Assembly: GCF_947626835.1 (NCBI RefSeq)
Contig: NZ_CANQTS010000022.1
Span: 1-40,080 of the forward strand
Source of the DNA: an uncultured Acinetobacter sp.
Lineage (GTDB): Bacteria; Pseudomonadota; Gammaproteobacteria; Pseudomonadales; Moraxellaceae
Length of the DNA stretch: 40,080 nt
Direction: 5' to 3'
Of this stretch, positions 34,802 through 40,080 are shown one piece after another. Position 1 is the stretch's first letter. Every line of letters starts with the position of its first letter. A model generated the notes under the pieces. The model was not told the origin of the DNA. It made no database searches and worked only from the letters and a program-made list of their open reading frames with translations. A program made the position numbers and the translations under genes.

Positions 34802-34830
34802 TTGCACTTTATTCAGAATTTCTATAGAAT
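34802..34830 (+). promoter_or_regulatory. rplM promoter P1 (candidate)
   Basis: TTGCAC at 34802-34807 and TAGAAT at 34825-34830 are 17 bases apart, a near-ideal sigma-70 layout upstream of the ribosomal protein operon. Confidence 0.6.
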
Positions 34831-34855
34831 ATGCCGCTTGAAATTTTAATTTTCA

Positions 34856-34884
34856 TTGTGGTTCTAGACAAAGTCGTATAGAAT
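34856..34884 (+). promoter_or_regulatory. rplM promoter P2 (candidate)
   Basis: TTGTGG at 34856-34861 and TAGAAT at 34879-34884 are also 17 bases apart. With P1 this makes tandem promoters with the same -10 hexamer, a pattern common for ribosomal protein genes. The leader from P2 would be about 55 bases. Confidence 0.6.
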
Positions 34885-34897
34885 CGCGTCTCCTTTA

Positions 34898-34944
34898 GTT
34901 TGGACAGATTCCATAGTCCAAACCAACTATAATAGGTAGTGGTT
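34898..34944 (+). promoter_or_regulatory. Structured rplM leader, candidate L13 autoregulatory site
   Basis: GTTTGGAC (34898-34905) pairs perfectly with GTCCAAAC (34916-34923). A second hairpin pairs AACCA-CTA (34921-34929, one bulged A) with TAGTGGTT (34937-34944), holding the AGG ribosome binding site in its loop (34930-34936) next to the ATG at 34947. The two stems share three bases, so they may compete. In E. coli the rplM leader is a target of L13 feedback; a similar role here is inferred. Confidence 0.45.
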
Positions 34945-34946
34945 TA

Positions 34947-35375
34947 ATGAAAACTCTCAGCGCTAAGCCAGCTGAAGTTCAACACGACTGGTACGTTGTT
35001 GATGCTTCTGGCAAAACTTTAGGTCGTCTTGCGACTGAAATCGCTCGTCGTTTACGCGGTAAGCATAAAACTTCTTATACTCCTCACGTTGACACTGGCG
35101 ACTACATCGTTGTGATCAATGCTGAAGAAATTACTGTGACTGGTAAAAAAGCTCACGATAAGAAATACTATCGCCATACTGGTTTCCCTGGTGGTATTCG
35201 CGAAACTAACTTTGAAAAGTTAATCGCGCACAAACCTGAAACAGTTTTAGAAAAAGCTGTTAAAGGTATGTTACCAAAAGGTCCTCTTGGTTATGCAATG
35301 ATCAAAAAAATGAAAGTGTACGCTGGTACTGAGCATCCACACGCTGCTCAACAGCCACAAGTTTTGGACATCTAA
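34947..35375 (+). CDS. rplM: 50S ribosomal protein L13
   Basis: L13 is an early-assembly protein of the 50S subunit that contacts 23S rRNA. The 142-residue length is standard and the core segments are intact: the N-terminal [27 protein letters not shown] region, [19 protein letters not shown] near residues 65-83, and [20 protein letters not shown] near residues 108-127. It is transcribed with rpsI, 12 bases downstream, from the tandem promoters above. Confidence 0.98.
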   Translation: MKTLSAKPAEVQHDWYVVDASGKTLGRLATEIARRLRGKHKTSYTPHVDTGDYIVVINAEEITVTGKKAHDKKYYRHTGFPGGIRETNFEKLIAHKPETVLEKAVKGMLPKGPLGYAMIKKMKVYAGTEHPHAAQQPQVLDI

Positions 35376-35387
35376 GGGATACAGCAC

Positions 35388-35774
35388 ATGGCTACTAACT
35401 ATGGTACAGGTCGCCGTAAGACCGCAACTGCACGTGTTTTCCTATCAGCTGGTACTGGTAAACTCGTAATTAACAATCGTTCTTTAGAACAATACTTCGG
35501 TCGTGAGACTGCTCGTATGGTTGTTAACCAACCGCTTGAGCTTTTAGAAGCGACAAACAAATACGACCTTTACATCACTGTTGCTGGTGGTGGTATTGGT
35601 GGTCAAGCAGGCGCGATCCGTCACGGTATTACTCGTGCATTAATCGCTTCTGACGAGACTTTAAAACCTGCTCTTCGTCAAGCTGGTTTCGTTACTCGTG
35701 ATGCTCGTGAAGTTGAACGTAAGAAACTTGGTTTACGTAAAGCACGTAAACGTCCTCAATTCTCTAAACGTTAA
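35388..35774 (+). CDS. rpsI: 30S ribosomal protein S9
   Basis: S9 is a 30S head protein whose C-terminal tail reaches toward the P-site tRNA. The 128-residue product shows the family start [14 protein letters not shown], the central [19 protein letters not shown] near residues 65-83, and the basic tail with the invariant terminal SKR. The gene shares its operon with rplM and is closed by a strong terminator. Confidence 0.98.
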   Translation: MATNYGTGRRKTATARVFLSAGTGKLVINNRSLEQYFGRETARMVVNQPLELLEATNKYDLYITVAGGGIGGQAGAIRHGITRALIASDETLKPALRQAGFVTRDAREVERKKLGLRKARKRPQFSKR

Positions 35775-35794
35775 TTCGTTTACCGAATCGGACC

Positions 35795-35827
35795 AAAAAA
35801 GCCTTGGAATTTTCCAAGGCTTTTTTT
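35795..35827 (+). terminator. Terminator downstream of rpsI
   Basis: AAAAAAGCCTTGGAA pairs with TTCCAAGGCTTTTTT; symmetrical flanks may also stop the minus-strand small gene at 35832. Confidence 0.92.
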
Positions 35828-35831
35828 ATGC

Positions 35832-35927
35832 CTATTGATAAGCATTGTTACACCAAAATTCTCGTAATACATAATAGTTGATCATGCCAATCATCAGGAT
35901 CGACAAAAAGAAGATAATATTCAACAT
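35832..35927 (-). CDS. Small single-span membrane protein (31 aa)
   Basis: The minus-strand frame begins with ATG 9 bases after AAGGAG, a very good ribosome binding site. The product has a hydrophobic segment from about residue 3 to 17 (IIFFLSILMIG), then YYVLREFWCNNAYQ with a single Cys. It ends close to the rpsI terminator, which would also terminate this transcript. The site and the shape together support a translated peptide. No family is recognised. Confidence 0.6.
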   Translation of the reverse strand: MLNIIFFLSILMIGMINYYVLREFWCNNAYQ

Positions 35928-36029
35928 TCCACGACTCCTTGAGTATTTTTTATTGTGCTTGGTCTGAGTAACGTGCTTTTTGGCACAGGTTTTAGTATCC
36001 TAATTTCTTCAATCTTAGCTTAGTAGTTT

Positions 36030-36677
36030 ATGTCCTTGGAAAACCCAGCTATACAGGGAATTACCTTATACAGCCACAGTGATGACTTCCGCTGCCACTG
36101 GATTCGTTATGTTCTGGCAGAAAAACAAATTAAATATCATTTAATTATGCTCGACGCGAGTGATGAAGATGTCGCGAGCTTAAATCCTTATAATCAATTG
36201 CCCATGTTGATTGAAAATGAACTGAAATTATTTAATACCACGATTATTGCTGAATATCTAGATGATCGTTACCGTCAAAATAAACTCTATGCCGATGCAC
36301 CGGGTCCGCGTGCTGAACAACGTCAATACATTTGGCGTTTTGAACAAGATTGGCTCAAGCTTGCTGATGTAATGCTGTGCCATCCCGACAGTTTAGATCA
36401 GCACGCTAAAATCAAAGCGCAACAAAAATTACGTGATACGCTCATTTCATTGACGCCTTTGTTCCAACATTTTCCTTATTTTATGTCTGACAGCTTGAGT
36501 ATTTTAGATTGTATGCTGGCACCCATTTTTTTACGTTTAAAATCTATGGGAATTGAGTTGCCACCTCAACATTGCCGTCCAATTCATTTATATTGCCAAC
36601 GTATTTTTAGCCGACCCGCTTTTATGCAATCTTTAACTTTGCAAGAAAAGAATCGCTACAAAGAATTATTAACTTAA
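36030..36677 (+). CDS. sspA: Stringent starvation protein A (GST-fold)
   Basis: SspA binds RNA polymerase and is needed for stationary-phase acid tolerance and phage P1 late transcription in E. coli. The 215-residue protein has a thioredoxin-like N-domain (residues about 10-85, with LNPYNQLPMLIENELKLFNTTIIAEYLDD, a GST-like loop) and an all-helical C-domain. The order rplM-rpsI-sspA-sspB matches E. coli, which strengthens the assignment over a generic glutathione transferase. The start has no strong ribosome binding site. sspB follows after 16 bases. Confidence 0.92.
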   Translation: MSLENPAIQGITLYSHSDDFRCHWIRYVLAEKQIKYHLIMLDASDEDVASLNPYNQLPMLIENELKLFNTTIIAEYLDDRYRQNKLYADAPGPRAEQRQYIWRFEQDWLKLADVMLCHPDSLDQHAKIKAQQKLRDTLISLTPLFQHFPYFMSDSLSILDCMLAPIFLRLKSMGIELPPQHCRPIHLYCQRIFSRPAFMQSLTLQEKNRYKELLT

Positions 36678-36693
36678 CTTATTGAGCTTTATT

Positions 36694-37116
36694 ATGTCTG
36701 ATTTAGAACTCAACTTAACCCCTACCCGTCCGTATTTAGCGCGTGCTATTTATGAATGGATTTGTGATAACCATCTCACGCCTTATCTATTGGTAGATGC
36801 CACTGCAGCCAATACGTCGGTGCCAACCGAACACGTGCAAGATGGACAGATTGTACTTAATATCGTGCCACACGCGGTGCATGCTTTGCATATGAGTAAT
36901 GATGCGATTAGCTTCTCAGCACGCTTTGGTGGCGTATCACGTGACATCTATGTCCCTTTTGCTGCATTGTTGGGTATTTATGCGCGTGAAAATGGTCAAG
37001 GTTTATTCTTTGACCCAAGTGAATATGCCGATATTCAAACGGAGCAAGATCAAGTAGAATCACAAGCAGAACAAGAGCAAGCTAAGAAAAAACCAAGCCT
37101 ACGGATCTTGGATTAA
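36694..37116 (+). CDS. sspB: ClpXP protease specificity factor SspB
   Basis: SspB delivers ssrA-tagged proteins to ClpXP. The 140-residue product has the substrate-binding domain up to about residue 110 (TPTRPYLARAIYEWICDN at the start, ISFSARFGGVSRDIYVPFAALLGIYARENGQG in the middle), then an acidic, Gln/Glu-rich flexible linker, and ends with the short ClpX-binding tail KKKPSLRILD, close to the tail of E. coli SspB. The ATG at 36694 is preferred to the TTG at 36682. Confidence 0.95.
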   Translation: MSDLELNLTPTRPYLARAIYEWICDNHLTPYLLVDATAANTSVPTEHVQDGQIVLNIVPHAVHALHMSNDAISFSARFGGVSRDIYVPFAALLGIYARENGQGLFFDPSEYADIQTEQDQVESQAEQEQAKKKPSLRILD

Positions 37117-37131
37117 ATAAAGGAGAGTCTG

Positions 37132-37785
37132 ATGGCTTTTGATTTAGTACAATATTTTGCTGAGCAGATTAGTATTCAAAAGCCTCAGCTTTTAGCCGAT
37201 TATGACGCCCACACTCGCCAACAGCATTTACATGAATTAAATGTGCTGTGTTTAGGTAAACTGATTACCTTATGGAATGAAGACGAAAAAAAGCTTTACC
37301 ATGAAATTCAGGCACAAGAACAACTGTATATTCAAGAAATTGCAAGACGCCTGACAACTTCAGTACACAATCAATCTAGCTTAACTAAAACTGAACTTGA
37401 ACCGACCTTAAGTGAAATTGCTAAGCTACAACTTCAAGAACTCAAACAGTTAGAAGATACCGCGCATTTTGGCATTGAAGGCTTTCGTGAATTGCTCAAA
37501 GGGCAAATTGAGTATTTATCTGGTCAAGCCAACGATTGGGTTTGGTTAACAAATAGACTAACAAGTCTACAAGGTTCTAAACCAATGCAACAAGAACCGC
37601 TATCATTGGACGCTACATTAAAGGAGTTTAATCACATGGTTCAACAAAACGATCACCACGACCATCACCCTGTTGCTGAAGTTGTTGCACCCGCAGTCCC
37701 AGGATGGGCAAAACTTTTAGAACCTGTAGTCGCTATTGTCATCTTATGGATTCTATATAGCGCTGTTAGCCAAGTATTTGCTTAA
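37132..37785 (+). CDS. Tail-anchored protein of unknown function after sspB
   Basis: I do not recognise a family. The 217 residues are mostly charged and helical (long helices about residues 10-135, rich in Glu, Gln and Leu), followed by a His/Asp patch (NDHHDHHPV near residues 173-181), a Pro/Val linker, and one C-terminal membrane helix (VVAIVILWILYSAVSQVF) with almost no residues after it. It would therefore be a tail-anchored inner-membrane protein with a cytoplasmic body. GGAG lies 6 bases before the ATG, and the gap to sspB is only 15 bases, so it shares the ssp transcript. A terminator follows. Confidence 0.7.
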   Translation: MAFDLVQYFAEQISIQKPQLLADYDAHTRQQHLHELNVLCLGKLITLWNEDEKKLYHEIQAQEQLYIQEIARRLTTSVHNQSSLTKTELEPTLSEIAKLQLQELKQLEDTAHFGIEGFRELLKGQIEYLSGQANDWVWLTNRLTSLQGSKPMQQEPLSLDATLKEFNHMVQQNDHHDHHPVAEVVAPAVPGWAKLLEPVVAIVILWILYSAVSQVFA

Positions 37786-37787
37786 TA

Positions 37788-37822
37788 TAAAAAGCCCCAT
37801 CACATGAATGGGGCTTTTTTTT
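37788..37822. terminator. Bidirectional terminator between ssp unit and ankyrin gene
   Basis: AAAAAGCCCCAT pairs with ATGGGGCTTTTT around a CACATGA loop with a long T-run; the ankyrin gene ends at its edge. Confidence 0.92.
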
Positions 37823-38129
37823 AAAGGCTTTTTAAATAAGCCACAATCTCGTGATTGCCTGCCATCTCAGCCAATTCTAAAGCGCTATAAGGTGCTTTAT
37901 AAGCCACATTTGCACCTTTGCCCACCAAAAGTTTGACAACCTCTAGAGCATCATTTTCAGCCGCTGCATGCAAAGCACTATAGCCCTCTTCATCGGTGGT
38001 ATTCACATCACTGTGTTCTAAAGCTTTGTTGACCTCTTCTACATTACCTAACGATGCCCAATACACCAATTCAGGTAAATGTAGTTCTTCATCATCTTCA
38101 GGTACAGGGATAAAAGTCTGCTCGTTCAT
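37821..38129 (-). CDS. Small ankyrin-repeat protein
   Basis: The 102-residue protein has an acidic N-terminus (PVPEDDEELHLPELVYWASLG) and about two and a half ankyrin repeats: GNVEEVNKALEHSDVNTTDEEGYSALHAAAENDALEVVKLLVGKGANV (about residues 28-75), then YSALELAEMAGNHEIVAYL. Such repeats bind protein partners; none is known. It starts 24 bases after the diguanylate cyclase stop, with no terminator between, so it is probably cotranscribed and might act on the cyclase (inference). Confidence 0.85.
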   Translation of the reverse strand: MNEQTFIPVPEDDEELHLPELVYWASLGNVEEVNKALEHSDVNTTDEEGYSALHAAAENDALEVVKLLVGKGANVAYKAPYSALELAEMAGNHEIVAYLKSL

Positions 38130-38153
38130 ACACTGCTCTCAAATTGGTTTTAT

Positions 38154-39935
38154 TTATCGCACAATAGCACAATCACGCTGCTGTTTGGCTTGATACAAAT
38201 GCGAATCTGCACAATGAATTAAAGCTTTAGCATCTGCATAAACATGCTGATGATCCATCACTACGCCACCAATACTCACCGTCACATGGCTTTTAGTATC
38301 TAAACGCTTTAGATGTGGGATATTTAATTGGCGTATCGCCATTAAACAGCCATCAGCAAAGCTTTGAGCTTCCGATAAAGATAAATTTGGCACCAGCATC
38401 GCAAACTCCTCTCCACCATAACGCGCCAAAAACCCATCAGGAGGGAGCTGTTGTTGCAGTACCACCACAATATCTTTTAATACTTGATCACCATATAAAT
38501 GACCATAGGCATCATTATAGTTTTTAAAAAAATCCACATCGAGCATAAAAAAGGCAACACTTACAGGCTGATTATATGGCGTGTTAAAATACTGTTGCAG
38601 CGTTTCATCCAAAGCATAGCGGTTATAAGCCCCTGTTAAACCATCAAGCTTTAATTGCCGCTTTAACTGCTCATTGAGTTGAATCACAGTATAAGTACGC
38701 TCAACCACTTGCTGGTCAAGGCTTTGATTTAAACGCAGCAATTGTTGATTATAAGAAATGGCTTGCTGACTTTGTACAGCATAATCACGGCTTAAATGAA
38801 TGGTTACTAAAATAAAATATATACATGAAGTATAAAAGGCAATTTCAGTCGAATTAATCAGTTTTAAGCCCAACAAATAATCGTGAATAAAGGTAATACA
38901 TAATATGGCTATGGCTAAAGCATTGGCTTTAGAAAATGGCATCTTATATTTAAAGATACAATAAATACCATACAGCATATTGAGAAATAATAAGATTGAG
39001 GCAGCAAAACTTTTAAAAAAGAAGTCCTGAAAGATTAAAGGCGGCTGCGATAAAATGACCAAAAAATTTGCACAAATAATACAGCTTAAAAATGCATAAA
39101 TCCCATAATGTAATGAATTGAGTAAAGCATAACGAATATAATTTATAAAAAATAAACAACTTAATGCAGTGAGCAAATATTCTATACGTGTGCCCCAAAG
39201 CCATTCAATTGAGGTAAATAAAGTATAAGTAAATGGTACTGCAAAGAAACTACGTAAACTAAAACATAAAATAAAAAGAGATAAAAACAATAAAGGTAAA
39301 ATAGGTTGTCGTAGTTTTAAACGATAAATCGCAAAGAGTGCCATAAATAGCGAAATCATCACTAACATACCACTCACCCAAGTAGCAGGAATAATGTGGC
39401 TATAGAAGTGACGTCGGATTGGTTCTTCATAACCAATCACTAAAGCATTTTGCGGCCCCCCACGAATATGCTGATAACTTGAAAAATCTAATCGAATATC
39501 AAATTCAGCTTTATCTAAAGTAAAAATCAATAAGCGAGGTGCCATTTGTGTACGATGTTGATTTACTGCACCGACTTGGCCAACTTTAAGCATCAGTTTA
39601 TCATTAATATATAAACGATAAGCTCCATATTGATAAGGTATAAATAAGGCTAAAGGCTGACCAATAGCAGCATGTGGAATCTCAAACGTCTGGCGAAAAA
39701 TACCATGATGATTCACTTCCCCAAGCATAACTGCAAATGAGTTGGGTAACTCAACCGAAATAGCAGCTAATGTAGATGTATCTACTGTCAATTGCTTAGG
39801 ATAATAGTGCCATGTCCCACTAAGCTCTACATTGCTCTGTTGAGAAAAATCTAATACTCTTACATCAGCTCTACTTAAACTGCTGTAAAGACACATTAGT
39901 ATCGTGAGTAAAACATGTAGCGTCAAACGGGGCAT
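38154..39935 (-). CDS. Membrane diguanylate cyclase with 7TMR-DISM sensor region
   Basis: The 593-residue protein makes cyclic di-GMP. An N-terminal signal/first helix is followed by a periplasmic jelly-roll-like domain (about residues 25-175, 7TMR-DISMED2-like), seven membrane helices (about 180-390), a short coiled coil (QQLLRLNQSLDQQVVERT), and a GGDEF domain. The active-site loop is GGEEF at residues 507-511, preceded by ARY. The inhibitory RxxD site five residues before GGEEF is absent (PPDG there), so product inhibition by that site is unlikely. The ATG at 39935 is used rather than the TTG at 39944. It lies just behind an rrn operon terminator. Confidence 0.88.
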   Translation of the reverse strand: MPRLTLHVLLTILMCLYSSLSRADVRVLDFSQQSNVELSGTWHYYPKQLTVDTSTLAAISVELPNSFAVMLGEVNHHGIFRQTFEIPHAAIGQPLALFIPYQYGAYRLYINDKLMLKVGQVGAVNQHRTQMAPRLLIFTLDKAEFDIRLDFSSYQHIRGGPQNALVIGYEEPIRRHFYSHIIPATWVSGMLVMISLFMALFAIYRLKLRQPILPLLFLSLFILCFSLRSFFAVPFTYTLFTSIEWLWGTRIEYLLTALSCLFFINYIRYALLNSLHYGIYAFLSCIICANFLVILSQPPLIFQDFFFKSFAASILLFLNMLYGIYCIFKYKMPFSKANALAIAILCITFIHDYLLGLKLINSTEIAFYTSCIYFILVTIHLSRDYAVQSQQAISYNQQLLRLNQSLDQQVVERTYTVIQLNEQLKRQLKLDGLTGAYNRYALDETLQQYFNTPYNQPVSVAFFMLDVDFFKNYNDAYGHLYGDQVLKDIVVVLQQQLPPDGFLARYGGEEFAMLVPNLSLSEAQSFADGCLMAIRQLNIPHLKRLDTKSHVTVSIGGVVMDHQHVYADAKALIHCADSHLYQAKQQRDCAIVR

Positions 39936-39971
39936 GTAGATCAAGCCTTGTAGGTATTATTTAGGCATAGA

Positions 39972-40009
39972 AAAATCCCCCTGATCAAATGATCAGGGGG
40001 ATTTTTTTA
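39972..40009 (-). terminator. Terminator of the rrn operon
   Basis: AAATCCCCCTGATCA pairs with TGATCAGGGGGATTT around an AAT-type centre, with A- and T-rich flanks. It lies 9 or so bases after the 5S 3' end on the minus strand and before the diguanylate cyclase gene. Confidence 0.9.
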
Positions 40010-40017
40010 GAATAATG

Positions 40018-40080
40018 AGCTGGCGATGACTTACTCTCACATGGGTAACCCCACACTACCATCAGCGCTAAGAGGTTTCA
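40018..40080 (-). rRNA. rrf: 5S ribosomal RNA, 3' part
   Basis: The minus strand shows the conserved 5S 3' half: GAAACCTCTTAGCGC, then GATGGTAGTGTGGGG, then CCATGTGAGAGTAAG, ending near CATCGCCAGCT. About half of the roughly 115-base gene is present; the 5' half lies outside the window, and 23S rRNA is expected farther right. Confidence 0.95.

Noticed and set aside
1..40080. Insertion sequences, prophage, integron or CRISPR structures
   Set aside because: No transposase or integrase frames, no paired terminal repeats and no regular repeat-spacer arrays were seen.

Overview
The window is chromosomal DNA from a gammaproteobacterium of the genus Acinetobacter (inference). The evidence is an OmpA of the Acinetobacter type whose peptidoglycan-binding Asp and Arg fall at residues 271 and 286, the low GC content, the 5S rRNA sequence at the right edge, and the gene content. 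The species cannot be fixed from this sequence. I see no transposase, integrase, phage gene, CRISPR array or tRNA gene; this is mainly core-genome housekeeping DNA with a few lineage-specific small genes.

Left part (1-9420): an AT-rich 600-bp gene-free stretch with a striking bulged hairpin, then YjdM/PhnA, the RNase E inhibitor RraB, the RluA pseudouridine synthase divergent from YgfZ, a small orphan protein, a Sel1-repeat secreted protein, an Old-Yellow-Enzyme oxidoreductase, a mutM-ppiC overlapping pair, mscL and typA/bipA. Middle part (9597-21180): xanthine permease, rsmC-lysP, a C39-like protein that has lost its catalytic Cys, ompA, a FimT-like pseudopilin, an SMR transporter, cysI with its DUF934 partner, and an alpha-methylacyl-CoA racemase divergent from an AraC-family regulator.

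Right part (21295-40080): a His-rich membrane peptide, a methyltransferase-GNAT pair, a hemolysin-III (TrhA) protein, an MHS-family transporter, a metallophosphoesterase, a phospholipase-D lipoprotein convergent with PlsC, hflX followed by the LrgA/LrgB pair, pdxA-ksgA-apaH, rplM-rpsI with tandem promoters and a structured leader, sspA-sspB with a tail-anchored protein of unknown role, and a membrane diguanylate cyclase with an ankyrin protein. The window ends inside a 5S rRNA gene on the minus strand, so an rrn operon lies just beyond the right edge.

Transcription units are short, and most gene ends carry clear intrinsic terminators, many of them bidirectional between convergent genes. No dramatic new system is evident. 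The best candidates for new biology are three small predicted membrane proteins missed by length cut-offs (25647-25736, 29392-29499, 35832-35927), the Cys-less C39-like protein, the tail-anchored protein after sspB, the repeat-flanked promoter of cysI, the rplM leader and the hairpin at 513-552.
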